From positions 2,125,104 to 2,189,103 of the forward strand of contig NZ_BPTV01000001.1 of assembly GCF_019973375.1 (NCBI RefSeq): a stretch of 64,000 nucleotides of DNA, read 5' to 3'. Source of the DNA: Prevotella lacticifex (GTDB lineage: Bacteria > Bacteroidota > Bacteroidia > Bacteroidales > Bacteroidaceae). Each line of letters opens with the position of its first letter. Position 1 is the first letter of the stretch. The translations under genes and the position numbers were made by a program. The notes under the pieces were generated by a model. The model searched no databases. It was not told where the DNA came from and was given only the letters and a program-made list of their open reading frames with translations. Shown piece by piece: positions 55,372-64,000 of the stretch.

Positions 55372-55481
55372 GCCATTTCGCATTCTAAAACGGCCCGTTT
55401 CGCAGCCTCATTCGGCCCGTTTCGCATTGCAAAACGGGCCATTTCGCAACGCCAAACGGACCATATCGTAAAGCTGTAAAT
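55372..55481. repeat. Intact five-unit 22-bp palindromic repeat array
   Basis: Five 22-bp units start at 55372, 55394, 55416, 55438 and 55460, and the array has the same orientation and the same degenerate last unit (ending GTAAAT) as the array at 38312. Junctions read AAACGG/CCCGTTT, TTCGG/CCCGTTT and AAACGG/GCCATTT. The left flank is AACACAT. The two intact arrays bracket the exopolysaccharide genes. Confidence 0.85.
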
Positions 55482-55560
55482 ATTTTTCAGAAGAAAGCCG
55501 TCTGTCGTTTCTAATGGTTCCTATGATTGTCAATGGCTCTCATGATTACCTGCTGAATCC

Positions 55561-56814
55561 TCAATCCCTGCGGAAGATATCGCGGGTATACACCTTTTCC
55601 TTCACATCGTCGAGGACGTGGTCGTAGCGGTTGGCGATGATGGCCTGACTCTGACGCTTGAATTCGTCGAGGTCGTTGACGACACGGCTGCCGAAGAAAG
55701 TGGTGCCGTCGGTAAGGGTGGGCTCATAGATGATGACCGTGGCACCCTTAGCCTTGACACGCTTCATGACACCCTGGATGGACGACTGGCGGAAATTATC
55801 GGAATTCGACTTCATGGTAAGGCGGAATACGCCGATGACACACTTCTTCTCCTCCATGGGGTCGAAATCGCCACGGTTGTAGTAGTCGTAGTAGCCGGCC
55901 TTCTGCAGTACCTGGTTGGCTATGAAGTCCTTACGCGTGCGGTTGCTCTCGACGATAGCCTGGATAAGGTTCTCCGGCACGTCCTTATAGTTGGCTAAGA
56001 GCTGCTTGGTATCCTTAGGCAGACAGTAGCCGCCATAGCCGAACGACGGATTGTTGTAGAAGCTGCCGATGCGTGGGTCGAGGCATACGCCTTTAATAAT
56101 GTTCTGAGTGTTAAGCCCTTTCAGCTCGGCATAGGTGTCGAGCTCGTTGAAATAGCTCACGCGGAGAGCGAGATAGGTGTTGGCAAAGAGCTTCACGGCC
56201 TCGGCCTCGGTGAGCCCCATGAACAGCGTGTCGATATTTTCCTTGATGGCTCCCTCCTGCAAGAGGGCGGCAAAGGTGTGGGCAGCAGCGTCAAGACGGG
56301 CGTCGCCCTCGGGACGCCCTACGATGATGCGGCTCGGATAGAGATTGTCGTAGAGGGCCTTACTCTCGCGTAGAAATTCAGGTGCGAAGATGATGTTGTC
56401 GCTGCCGTACTTCTTGCGAACGCTCTCGGTATAGCCGACAGGTATCGTCGACTTGATGACGATGATGGCCTTGGGGTTGACTTTCATGACGAGCTCGATG
56501 ACCTCCTCGACATGCGACGTATCGAAGAAGTTGCGTTTTGTGTCGTAATTCGTCGGTGTGGCGACAACCACGAAGTCGGCATCGCGATAGGCCGAAGCAC
56601 CGTCGGTAGTGGCCATGAGGTGTAGGTCCTTCTCGGCCAGATACTTCTCGATATACTCGTCCTGAATGGGCGACTGGCGGCGGTTGATCATATCGACTTT
56701 CTCCTTCACAACGTCGACGGCATCAACCTGATGGTGCTGGCTGAGCAGCGTGGCGATGCTGAGACCGACATAACCTGTGCCGGCAACAGCAATGCGTATA
56801 TTCTTTAAATCCAT
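55561..56814 (-). CDS. ugd: UDP-glucose 6-dehydrogenase (nucleotide-sugar dehydrogenase)
   Basis: 417 residues from [24 protein letters not shown]. The NAD-binding GxGYVG motif, [47 protein letters not shown] and the catalytic-Cys motif [15 protein letters not shown] are complete. It oxidises a UDP-sugar (most likely UDP-glucose to UDP-glucuronate) in the cytoplasm, giving acidic sugar for the polymer. UDP-ManNAc or UDP-GlcNAc dehydrogenase is less likely by motif. The frame is open upstream to 56859, but a promoter box overlaps that part. Confidence 0.87.
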   Translation of the reverse strand: MDLKNIRIAVAGTGYVGLSIATLLSQHHQVDAVDVVKEKVDMINRRQSPIQDEYIEKYLAEKDLHLMATTDGASAYRDADFVVVATPTNYDTKRNFFDTSHVEEVIELVMKVNPKAIIVIKSTIPVGYTESVRKKYGSDNIIFAPEFLRESKALYDNLYPSRIIVGRPEGDARLDAAAHTFAALLQEGAIKENIDTLFMGLTEAEAVKLFANTYLALRVSYFNELDTYAELKGLNTQNIIKGVCLDPRIGSFYNNPSFGYGGYCLPKDTKQLLANYKDVPENLIQAIVESNRTRKDFIANQVLQKAGYYDYYNRGDFDPMEEKKCVIGVFRLTMKSNSDNFRQSSIQGVMKRVKAKGATVIIYEPTLTDGTTFFGSRVVNDLDEFKRQSQAIIANRYDHVLDDVKEKVYTRDIFRRD

Positions 56815-56846
56815 ATCCTTTATCAGTAAGTTACATAGTTTAACGG

Positions 56847-56876
56847 CAAAGATACGCAAAAATCCCTAATACGCAA
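56847..56876 (-). promoter_or_regulatory. Promoter of the UDP-glucose dehydrogenase gene
   Basis: On the minus strand: TTG, a 19-bp spacer and TATCTTTG at 56854-56847, 32 bp before the ATG at 56814. This supports that start. Confidence 0.65.
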
Positions 56877-56961
56877 AAATTTACAAGTTAATGTTATAAA
56901 AAAGCAACGCCGAGAGGCAATAAAAGGGTAGAAAGGGAGTTATAACATAAAAGAAAAGATT

Positions 56962-58071
56962 ATGACAGGAACATTACTCCTATCTTTGTTAGCTTTAATT
57001 CTGAGCACAGCATGTGGATTTATCTTCATACCACAGATACTGAACTTCTGCAAAAAACGGAATCTATACGACATTCCCAATGAGCGAAAGGTTCATAAGA
57101 ATGCCATTCCGCGACTTGGAGGCATCAGCTTTCTGCCAAGCATGGTCATTGCTACCATCATCGCCCTCGTGGTGCTGAGCTACAACTACCGTGGCGGAAA
57201 GCTCGAGGTGAACTCTTGGGCTGTGGCTTTCGCCATCGGCATGCTGCTGATATACTCCATAGGCCTCATCGACGATGTGGTGGGACTCTCGCCGATGACT
57301 AAATTCGTAGCACAGATTATAGCAGCTCTGTTGCCACCGATGTCGTGGCTGTACATAAATAACTTTTACGGATTTATGGGCATCTACGCTATACCTTATT
57401 ATATAGGGGCACCGCTGACGGTGTTCGTGCTCGTGTTCATCATGAATGCCTTCAACCTCATCGACGGCATCGACGGACTGTCGGGGTCGCTGAGCCTGAT
57501 AGCGCTTGTGGGATTTTTCCACTGCTTCTACCTTGAGGGACTGACGGTCTACTGCATCCTCATAGCCGGACTGGCAGGAGTTATAGTGTCGTTTCTCTTC
57601 TTCAATATCTTCGGAAATGCCGAGAAAAACAGGAAGATTTTCATGGGAGATTCGGGCAGTCTGACCCTCGGATACATTCTTGGCACGATTCTTGTGAAGT
57701 TCTCGATGAACAATCCTAACGTGATGCCCTACCGCAGGGAGTCGATGCTGATAGCAGTGACGCTGCTTATGGTGCCCGTATTTGACGTCGTAAGAGTTAT
57801 CATCGTCCGTCTGCTGCACCACAAGCCTATCTTCAAGGCTGACAAGAATCATATCCACCACAAGCTGATGCGCGCCGGACTGACTCAGCATCAGGCACTT
57901 ATGGTGATTATATGCTTGGCTTTGCTGTTCATCATACTCAACACAGCACTATATGACACACTGACAGCAACAATGATAATCATCATTGATGCTGCCATTT
58001 ATACCGTTTTTCACTACGCTATAGACCTTATAGTAAAGAAACGCGGGAGCAGCCCTTACTCCTTAGTATAA
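56962..58071 (+). CDS. Undecaprenyl-phosphate GlcNAc-1-phosphate transferase-like protein (WecA/MraY family)
   Basis: 369 residues and about eleven membrane helices. Family motifs: IPNERKVHKNAIPRLGG, GLIDDVVGLSP (DDxx), MNAFNLIDGIDGLSGSLS, MGDSGSLTLGYILG and the cytoplasmic NHIHHKLMRAGLTQHQALM. It moves a sugar-1-phosphate from a UDP-sugar to undecaprenyl phosphate. The DxxDGIDGL pattern and HIHH fit WecA-type enzymes rather than MraY. It could start O-antigen or a second polymer next to the PF02397 transferase. It is divergent from ugd. Confidence 0.88.
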   Translation: MTGTLLLSLLALILSTACGFIFIPQILNFCKKRNLYDIPNERKVHKNAIPRLGGISFLPSMVIATIIALVVLSYNYRGGKLEVNSWAVAFAIGMLLIYSIGLIDDVVGLSPMTKFVAQIIAALLPPMSWLYINNFYGFMGIYAIPYYIGAPLTVFVLVFIMNAFNLIDGIDGLSGSLSLIALVGFFHCFYLEGLTVYCILIAGLAGVIVSFLFFNIFGNAEKNRKIFMGDSGSLTLGYILGTILVKFSMNNPNVMPYRRESMLIAVTLLMVPVFDVVRVIIVRLLHHKPIFKADKNHIHHKLMRAGLTQHQALMVIICLALLFIILNTALYDTLTATMIIIIDAAIYTVFHYAIDLIVKKRGSSPYSLV

Positions 58072-58092
58072 GGCCGGGGCGGCTCCGTGGGA

Positions 58093-58557
58093 TCAGAACT
58101 GCCGTAAATGGAGGCGCACGTCGTCGCCGGTGAGGGTCATCTTGCCGTTCTTGACGTTGTACTTGAAGGTCTGATGGAGATGCGTCATGCCGTAACGCGC
58201 AAGGATAGAGGCATCACTGACGATGGAGTCGGCACCATAGGTGGGGACGTAGGTATCGCCAATGGTCAGCGTTCCGTTGTCGGTCGTAAACCGGCAGAGA
58301 ATTCTGTCGGTGGCATCGGCCTTGTCGTCGAGCTCGAGCAGACGGTGCTGGAACGACCAGAAAACGAGCTTGTCGCTCACATCGGCCTCGGCAACGGTGC
58401 GCACGGTGCCCGCACTGTCGGCAGCAAGGGTCTCGATACGCTCTAAATACCAGAATCCTTCGACATGGCCGTCGCCGTCGATGGTGTCGGTTTCGCACGA
58501 CGAAAAGCACAGGGCGACAACAGAAAAGAATATTGAAAGGAAGAATAATCGTTTCAT
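58093..58557 (-). CDS. Small lipocalin-like lipoprotein
   Basis: 154 residues. A signal peptide with lipobox (VVALCFSSCETDT) makes it a likely lipoprotein. The rest (EGFWYLERIETLA..., DKLVFWSFQHRLLELDD..., LCRFTTDNGTLTIGD..., KMTLTGDDVRLHLRQF) shows the short beta-strand pattern of lipocalin-like Bacteroidota lipoproteins. No known partner. It lies 7 bp downstream of the Wzi-like gene and is probably in its operon. Confidence 0.65.
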   Translation of the reverse strand: MKRLFFLSIFFSVVALCFSSCETDTIDGDGHVEGFWYLERIETLAADSAGTVRTVAEADVSDKLVFWSFQHRLLELDDKADATDRILCRFTTDNGTLTIGDTYVPTYGADSIVSDASILARYGMTHLHQTFKYNVKNGKMTLTGDDVRLHLRQF

Positions 58558-58564
58558 CGTAAAC

Positions 58565-60163
58565 TTAAAATTTTAATAATCCTGTCTTCGTAATTGTCAG
58601 TTGGAATCCGTAATTCGGTCCGTTGAGGATACTTCCGAAGTCGGCACCGATACCGGCCTTGACGGTAACGCCGTTGAGAGCGCTCGCCCGGAGGTTGTGC
58701 AGACGATAAGAGGTTTCGCCGAACAGACTGACATTATGGTGCTTTTTGGTGTAAGGAATATCGTAGGTGCCCCACCCTTCCTGCCATGTGGCGAGCATCC
58801 GCCAGCGGAGATAGTCGTTGGGATGACCGCCGAGGCCGAGATGGAAGGCCACGAAACGGTTGTCCTTGACATCGAGGGTGCCGTCGGTATTATATATAGG
58901 TGAACGGTAGAGAGGATTGCCCATTACCTGCCCCCAATGCTGATAGCTGGCATAGAAGCTGTGGTTGTAGAAGTTATCCTTACCGCCGAGGTGGTCGGCG
59001 ATGGCTGCGGTGTGGTCGTGATAGATGGGGCCGCTCTGATATTTCGTGTAGAGATACTCGAAAACGAAATCGTTGAGCCACGAATCGGGTTTGTAGTTAT
59101 ATTCGAAACCGAGCATCCAGTCTTTAAGATCGTAGATGAGATAACGGCGTTTCTTCTTCACCTGCCATTCATCGCCCGTTCCGTAGCCGTCGTAGTCCAT
59201 AAGGAACATGGCCGAATGGTCCTCGAAGAACTTGTCGGCATACAGAGAGAAACTGCTCCAGTCGCCGTCGTAGTTCAGCCGCGCAACCCACGAGCCGAGC
59301 ATGTCGCCCTCGATATTCTTGTATATCACCTCACCGGCATCGCTGCCACCACCAAAGATGGCATGCCAGTAGTCGGTGATGCCGCTGCCGGCCTTCATCT
59401 GCTGCATGGTGCCGGTGGAGTCAGGTGAATAGATTGTTCCACCAAAGAGGGTAACCATCTCGAGGCCGAGTTCCAGCGACCAGGGACAGAAACGCTCCTC
59501 GTTTCCTATTTTCAGATATCCGGATTTAGAGTGGTACAGAACCTTGTCGGTATACCGGTGCTGGCGGTTGGTGAAATCGGCCTCCCAGTTGCCGTCGGTG
59601 AGAATGCCGAAGGCAAAATGGCCTTTAAGATGGAGCCAGCCGCGCGTGAGAGGCACTGCCCAGTAATCGGGAAGGGCCAAACGCACCTGCGGAACGGGTC
59701 GGGCGTTGATGCCATTGGTCTGCGAGCCACTGCTCAGGAAGGCATTCTTGAGCTGCATGGGCTCCTCCTTGGCACCGATGGTGAGGAATCCGTGAAGCCA
59801 ACGGCCCTCAACATAAGCCTGTTGGAGAACAACCTTGCTTGTATAATTGACGGGAACGGCAACATCGACAGCATAGCCGAGGCCGAATTTGCGTCCGTCG
59901 TCGACAGAGAGGGGACGGAAAACGCTGCCACGGACGTAACCGTTGGTCTTGTCGAGGGAGCTGAGTCCATACTTATTGGCATTGAGCCACAATGGGGTTC
60001 GGCCGCGCGACACACTGCCCTGAATCTCAACACTATACGAAAGGCTGTCGAGAGGATTCCACTTTTCTACAATCTCCTTGTCGACACCTGTCCATCCCTG
60101 TGCCATAGCGCACGAAGGAAGAAAGGTAAGAAGTGCTCCAAGGATAATAGTCTTACATTTCAT
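58565..60163 (-). CDS. Capsule assembly protein of the Wzi family
   Basis: 532 residues with signal peptide (LGALLTFLPSCAMAQGW). It is a beta-barrel outer-membrane protein by pattern, with LSYSVEIQGSVSRGRTPLWLNANKYGLSSLDKTNGYVRG near the N-terminus and many alternating aromatic strands. These match the Wzi-type capsule assembly family (PF14052). It probably binds or assembles the surface polymer made by the locus. It ends with an aromatic barrel strand (GPNYGFQLTITKTGLLKF), as expected for BAM-dependent insertion. The promoter box TAACTTTG is at 60205-60198 on the minus strand. Confidence 0.85.
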   Translation of the reverse strand: MKCKTIILGALLTFLPSCAMAQGWTGVDKEIVEKWNPLDSLSYSVEIQGSVSRGRTPLWLNANKYGLSSLDKTNGYVRGSVFRPLSVDDGRKFGLGYAVDVAVPVNYTSKVVLQQAYVEGRWLHGFLTIGAKEEPMQLKNAFLSSGSQTNGINARPVPQVRLALPDYWAVPLTRGWLHLKGHFAFGILTDGNWEADFTNRQHRYTDKVLYHSKSGYLKIGNEERFCPWSLELGLEMVTLFGGTIYSPDSTGTMQQMKAGSGITDYWHAIFGGGSDAGEVIYKNIEGDMLGSWVARLNYDGDWSSFSLYADKFFEDHSAMFLMDYDGYGTGDEWQVKKKRRYLIYDLKDWMLGFEYNYKPDSWLNDFVFEYLYTKYQSGPIYHDHTAAIADHLGGKDNFYNHSFYASYQHWGQVMGNPLYRSPIYNTDGTLDVKDNRFVAFHLGLGGHPNDYLRWRMLATWQEGWGTYDIPYTKKHHNVSLFGETSYRLHNLRASALNGVTVKAGIGADFGSILNGPNYGFQLTITKTGLLKF

Positions 60164-60197
60164 CAGTATTTATGTTATGCTATCCGCTTTAAAGCTA

Positions 60198-60205
60198 CAA
60201 AGTTA
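60198..60205 (-). promoter_or_regulatory. Promoter element of the Wzi-like gene
   Basis: TAACTTTG on the minus strand, about 35 bp before the ATG at 60163; a clear TTG element is not seen. Confidence 0.5.
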
Positions 60206-60241
60206 AGCATTTTTTTCGAAACCTTAGCTTATTATGTCATT

Positions 60242-60275
60242 TTGATTAGTATTAGCGATTTTTTTTGTAACTTTG
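60242..60275 (+). promoter_or_regulatory. Promoter of the outer-membrane protein at 60312
   Basis: TTG at 60242-60244 and TAACTTTG at 60268-60275 with a 23-bp spacer, slightly long. The ATG follows after 36 bp. Confidence 0.5.
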
Positions 60276-60311
60276 CGACGGAATATCCACCATGCAAAAG
60301 ATTAATACGGA

Positions 60312-61364
60312 ATGAATAAGATGATTCTATCAGCCCTGATGGCCACTATGATGCCACTATGGGCAAACGCACAGGAACCCAAGAGCAGCACTCTGCCGCC
60401 CATCACCACCGACGAAAAGCCGTTCCACAACGTCGATGTCAGTCTGACTGGAGGGTCGACGGGTATCGGTTTTGAAGTAGGAACGAAAGTCAGCAACACC
60501 GTCAGACTGCGTGCCGGACTGTCGTCGATGCCTCATTTCGTCCACGACATGAACTTTGAGGTGCGTGTCGGCGACCAGCCGGCAAAGATGTACGACAAGG
60601 AAGGCAACCGCATAGAGACGAAATTCGACAAGCTGAAAGGCCACATGAAGGAGCTCACCGGCTACGATGTCGACGACAAACTTGTCATGGAGGGCCGTCC
60701 GAAGTTCTGGAATGCCAGTCTTATTGTCGATGTGATGCCATTCACGAACAAGCACTGGTATGTCAGTGCGGGATTCTACTGGGGCAACAGCCGGTTTGCC
60801 GACGCTGAGGTTTCGAAGGGCGACATGACCACTATGCTCGCCGTGGGAATGTACGACAAGATGTACGAGAAGGCCATAAACAACAAACCTTTCTACACCT
60901 ACAACGATCAGGAGATATATAACGATCAGATAGCCAACCGGTTAGTGACCTACGGACGCATGCAATACTACATCGGAAAGTTCAAGGGAACAGACGAGAA
61001 ATGCTATATCGATCCCGATGAGAACGGAATGATACAGGTAAAAGCGAAGGTAAACAGATTCAAACCGTACATCGGCTTTGGCTATCAGGGACGTATAAGT
61101 AAGGTGGAGCCAAAGTGGAAGATTGGGTTCGACGCCGGACTCCTGTTCTGGGGAGGGAAGCCGAAGGTATATACCGACAGGACCGTGGAGCACAAGACGG
61201 TAGACCCGGAGACGGAAATAGTGACTTATTCGTACACAAAGGAGCAGGTGGACATGGCCCGTGACCTCTACGATTATCCTAAGAACATCAAGCACAAGAT
61301 TGGATTGCTGAAAGCTCTCGTTGTCTACCCGGTTCTGAACCTGAAGATTACCCGCACGTTCTAA
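60312..61364 (+). CDS. Outer-membrane beta-barrel protein of unknown function
   Basis: 350 residues. The signal peptide (ILSALMATMMPLWANAQ) is followed by strand-rich sequence (HNVDVSLTGGSTGIGFEVGTKVSNTVRLRAGLSSMP, KHWYVSAGFYWGNSRFADAEV, RFKPYIGFGYQGRIS, WKIGFDAGLLFWGG) and a final strand ending in F (VLNLKITRTF), so it is most likely a barrel. No specific family is recognised. It is divergent from the Wzi-like gene and stands alone. Confidence 0.7.
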   Translation: MNKMILSALMATMMPLWANAQEPKSSTLPPITTDEKPFHNVDVSLTGGSTGIGFEVGTKVSNTVRLRAGLSSMPHFVHDMNFEVRVGDQPAKMYDKEGNRIETKFDKLKGHMKELTGYDVDDKLVMEGRPKFWNASLIVDVMPFTNKHWYVSAGFYWGNSRFADAEVSKGDMTTMLAVGMYDKMYEKAINNKPFYTYNDQEIYNDQIANRLVTYGRMQYYIGKFKGTDEKCYIDPDENGMIQVKAKVNRFKPYIGFGYQGRISKVEPKWKIGFDAGLLFWGGKPKVYTDRTVEHKTVDPETEIVTYSYTKEQVDMARDLYDYPKNIKHKIGLLKALVVYPVLNLKITRTF

Positions 61365-61569
61365 ACCGACGGTGAGACCGGAAAATACGGCTCAGGAATT
61401 GCGTTCGATGCCTTTAGTAATGCCGTTTCGAGCTGAAAACAACGAAAAATTAGCCCGCAGCAACGGCAGGAAACCGAAATCGGACAACGGGAAGCGCATC
61501 TGTGCATTGACAAGCGATGCAAAAATCCTCCTCTACAAGCCCTTGCACAAGACGCAAACCAACAAACTA

Positions 61570-61611
61570 AAACCGTGCATCATACGCCAACGAGACGGTG
61601 ATGCACGGTTT
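61570..61611. terminator. Long hairpin, likely bidirectional terminator
   Basis: A 13-bp perfect stem AAACCGTGCATCA / TGATGCACGGTTT with a 16-nt loop, T-rich on the + side, in the 347-bp gap between convergent genes. Apart from this, I see no gene in 61365-61711. Confidence 0.7.
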
Positions 61612-61711
61612 TCAAAATTCAATTTAAATGTCATCCTTAACTGAATCAAGGCGACTTTACATCTAAATGGTGCCTTAATAATGTGATAGCAAGCCCGTTG
61701 AGGGACACATA

Positions 61712-62908
61712 TCAGCGCTTTACCACTTTCTTTCCATTGACTATATAAACGCCCTTAGGAAGGCTCTCGAGACCCGAAACAGACACGCACTGTCCGTTGA
61801 GGTTATAGACGAGGGCCGAAACGGCATTCTTATCAGCCGTCACAGAGGCGATTCCCGTTGGTGGGTCAGGCTCGGTGGTGGCATCAAAGGTGGCAGAGTC
61901 GACAAATTTTACGACATCGGCGCAATCGGCACTGACCTTGAGATAGAAAGAATTGGCAGGGATGTATTTCTCTGTCGACTTTTTCAGTACCAGATCACCG
62001 TTCTCGACGGCAAGGACGCGCATCGTTGTAGGGTCGTTAAGGGTATAAACATTGTGGTCCTTTGACGTTCCGTCCCACCAGTTGAGCAGGTCGATAGCTG
62101 AGCAGAAGTACACACCGGAAAGCAGATTGTCGGTGGGTGCAGCGGCATTACTGCTGACAATGTTCACCTTATTGGACGAAGGCTCCATTGAGGCGGTCTC
62201 GATAATCATCGGAAAACCTGCTGGAATGACATCACTTGTTATCTCATGCAGACGCGCAACGCCGGCTCGCTCCTTCACGCCATCGACATAATAAGCCTTG
62301 ATGCCGTCGGAATACTTCGTGAAAGCGAAATCGGCATAGAAAGGAAGGTAATCCTTGCCGTTGGCTGTCAGTGTGGGCTGGAAGCCAAAATAGTTGTCGG
62401 CCGACGATGCGTCGAGCGGTGTGATATACCAGTTCTGACGGTCGTTGCCCGACGGCTGCATATATCCGAGGCTATCCTCGGTCTCATTGCCATTGAGACG
62501 CTCATCGGCAAGGTGGATATTAAAGCCCTTGGCATAAGCCGATGCCACATAAGTCTTGCCCTGTTTGGTCAGCGTGAGATAGTAGTCGCCATAGTTGGCG
62601 AGCATCGTATGGGTGTTGGCACCCTGGGCAGAGAGCACATAGCCCTTGCCGGCTTTACTATATGTGAACTTGATAATAGAACCAGGATTGGATACAATCT
62701 TATTAAAATGGAGATAAGTGCGTATGGCCTCAAGGTTGACAGCGCCCACTCCGCCGACATTCTCGTCGACATACGCCTTGTCGTCGGCCAGGACAGCCCA
62801 CCGCTTGGTGTTGCTGTTCTGCACGCGATAGTAGCCGTCGGCAAGCACCTGAGCATTGGCCGAGGCAGCAGCGAGCGACAAAGCGGCAATTAAAGTAATC
62901 TTTTTCAT
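61712..62908 (-). CDS. Secreted protein with Prevotella-type C-terminal tail
   Basis: 398 residues with signal peptide (LIAALSLAAASANAQ). DGYYRVQNSNTKRWAVLADDKAYVD at the start is like the YYRVQN modules of secreted Prevotella proteins. The C-terminus (VYNLNGQCVSVSGLESLPKGVYIVNGKKVVKR) is a sorting-like tail of the same kind as in the CotH-like protein. The function is unknown; it could be an extracellular binding protein. It is a single gene downstream of the ompA-type gene. Confidence 0.65.
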   Translation of the reverse strand: MKKITLIAALSLAAASANAQVLADGYYRVQNSNTKRWAVLADDKAYVDENVGGVGAVNLEAIRTYLHFNKIVSNPGSIIKFTYSKAGKGYVLSAQGANTHTMLANYGDYYLTLTKQGKTYVASAYAKGFNIHLADERLNGNETEDSLGYMQPSGNDRQNWYITPLDASSADNYFGFQPTLTANGKDYLPFYADFAFTKYSDGIKAYYVDGVKERAGVARLHEITSDVIPAGFPMIIETASMEPSSNKVNIVSSNAAAPTDNLLSGVYFCSAIDLLNWWDGTSKDHNVYTLNDPTTMRVLAVENGDLVLKKSTEKYIPANSFYLKVSADCADVVKFVDSATFDATTEPDPPTGIASVTADKNAVSALVYNLNGQCVSVSGLESLPKGVYIVNGKKVVKR

Positions 62909-62935
62909 CTTCCTATTGAATATTTACTGAATAAA

Positions 62936-62987
62936 GAAAAAGCCCGGTCCAACACTCTTTAATCCATAGCATTGGGCAAGGCTTTTA
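62936..62987 (-). terminator. Terminator of the OmpA-family gene
   Basis: On the minus strand AAAAGCC...CCAA pairs with TTGG...GGCTTTTT across an internal loop, followed by CTTT. It lies 26 bp after the stop at 63013. Confidence 0.6.
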
Positions 62988-63012
62988 GGTTATCTATCTT
63001 TTCGTAAGTATA

Positions 63013-64000
63013 TTACTTTACGATACAGATGCTTACACGGTTCTTGTCATTCTCCTGGAACGGCTGAACGATGTCACCCTTCTCCTCATAAGAGATACGT
63101 GTCGGGTCGACACCCTTCTCCTCGAGATCCTTAGCAACATTCTTACTACGCTCACCAGCAAGCTTCTTGTTGATGGCACGAGTACCGGTGCCACGGTCAG
63201 CATAGCCGACGATGTGGACATTTGTCTCAGGATACTCATTCATGTAATCGACGATATCCTGGAGTTTCTTCTCCTCACTGGTCTGAACCTTAGTGACATT
63301 GATTGGGAAGAAAACGTCGCGACGGAGCTGGATCTGCTTGACCGGTTTCTTCTCAGGAGCCGGAGCCGGTACCTGCTTTTCCACAACGCGCTCCACGATA
63401 CGCTCAACAGGCTTTGGAGCCTCTACGGTACGAGCTGTATAGGTCTTGCCGCCGAGATTAATCTTCACGCCAACGAGACCGTTGAAGTACCAGTCGGGGT
63501 TGCCGGCTTTCTTCGAGTTGTACTTGTCGTTGAGGAAATTAGCGTTAATCTCGCAGCCGAGCGACACGCGGTCGCTGAGACGGAAGTCGACCATCACGCC
63601 GCCACGTCCCACGAAACGAGTCTTGGTGCCGTCCCAGAGATATTCAAGATTCTGGTCGGTATTGGGGAAAACGGTCGAAGAAAGGTAGTTCGACACATCC
63701 TGAGCCTCGTCGTTGTCGAATGCTATATTTGCACCTGCGCCAAGGAAAGCGCTGACGTTGACAAGACGGTTAGGATTGAATCCGCAGAAGAGGTTGCTGA
63801 GGTTGAAAGTGAAGTCGAGAGCCGGAGCCACATATTTATACTTCCACTTATAGTTTCCACCAGCGTAAGCGCGCTCAGTGCCGTCAGCGGTAAGGGTGGA
63901 GAACGGTGCTACCTTCCATCCGGCGCGGCTCTGCCATCCGCCGACAGCGAGACGCATGCCGAATACCGGGTTGACCTGATAGCCGAGAGCCACCTGTGCG
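63013..64000 (-). CDS. OmpA-family outer-membrane protein (partial, N-terminus off the right edge)
   Basis: At least 328 residues, open to the window edge. The visible part begins inside a beta-barrel (ALGYQVNPVFGMRLAVGGWQSRAGWK..., LDFTFNLSNLFCGFNP...). It is followed by a Pro/Lys linker (VEAPKPVERIVERVVEKQVPAPAPEKKP) and a C-terminal OmpA peptidoglycan-binding domain with NVHIVGYADRGTGTRAINKKLAGERSKNVAKDL. It anchors the outer membrane to the wall, as in other abundant Bacteroidota OmpA-type proteins. Confidence 0.88.
   Translation of the reverse strand, partial: AQVALGYQVNPVFGMRLAVGGWQSRAGWKVAPFSTLTADGTERAYAGGNYKWKYKYVAPALDFTFNLSNLFCGFNPNRLVNVSAFLGAGANIAFDNDEAQDVSNYLSSTVFPNTDQNLEYLWDGTKTRFVGRGGVMVDFRLSDRVSLGCEINANFLNDKYNSKKAGNPDWYFNGLVGVKINLGGKTYTARTVEAPKPVERIVERVVEKQVPAPAPEKKPVKQIQLRRDVFFPINVTKVQTSEEKKLQDIVDYMNEYPETNVHIVGYADRGTGTRAINKKLAGERSKNVAKDLEEKGVDPTRISYEEKGDIVQPFQENDKNRVSICIVK

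Noticed and set aside
61372..61644. 90-codon open frame after the outer-membrane protein
   Set aside because: It contains the long terminator hairpin and shows no protein-like pattern.

Overview
The window looks like a chromosome segment of a Prevotella-type member of the Bacteroidales. Promoters have the Bacteroidota form (TTG, about 20 bp, TAnnTTTG). Several gene products belong to families largely confined to Bacteroidota (DUF4922, DUF4837, Wzi-type capsule assembly proteins, Rpn-type nucleases). The glmS and EPS gene products also resemble Prevotella proteins. Taxonomy is inferred from gene content only.

Layout. (1) 1-3083: a partial glycosyltransferase/DUF4922 fusion (minus) and, divergently, an Rpn-family PD-(D/E)XK nuclease. 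(2) 3296-4956: an IS4-type insertion sequence with 6-bp target duplications. (3) About 5011-27414: a decayed phage-like element. It holds a giant polyvalent protein gene (about 4,370 codons), a 550-codon and a 167-codon gene of likely virion/ejection type, and a divergent gene resembling a small terminase subunit. Three of these four genes are split by insertion sequences (one more IS4-type copy and two near-identical TTAA-targeting IS1634-like copies). Removing each IS plus one target duplication restores the reading frame exactly in all three. (4) 27751-35704: housekeeping genes rlmN, a DUF4837 lipoprotein, a pdxA homologue lacking its metal-binding histidines, an LPG-synthase-like membrane protein, a sigma-54-type activator, lptE, a TPR protein and secG. 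(5) 35788-38093: tRNA-His(GTG) and glmS. (6) 38807-55280: an exopolysaccharide locus with an initiating sugar transferase, an SLBB export protein, two Wzz-like proteins, a flippase, a polymerase, five glycosyltransferases, a GH141-like beta-helix protein and a CotH-like kinase. (7) 55561-64000: nucleotide-sugar dehydrogenase, WecA-like transferase, Wzi-like protein, several envelope proteins and a partial OmpA-family protein.

Two repeat systems stand out. The first is an intergenic array of abutting 22-bp units whose junctions form AAACGG/CCCGTTT palindromes. Two intact arrays have exactly five units (38312-38421 and 55372-55481) and bracket the exopolysaccharide locus. A third appears split: units 1-2 and part of 3 lie at 4963-5020, and units 3-5 lie at 27398-27463, with the phage-like element between them. 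This suggests the element entered the central unit of an array. The second is a family of short hairpins inside the element (GTTC, 8-nt arm, 2-nt loop, 8-nt arm, GCC). Arm sequences differ but stay complementary, and some copies lie in frame inside the giant gene as linkers.

The exopolysaccharide genes form a plausible Wzx/Wzy-type pathway. GlmS, Ugd and the WecA-like transferase would feed precursors. The SLBB and Wzz proteins would handle length control and export, and the Wzi-like protein would attach or assemble product at the surface.
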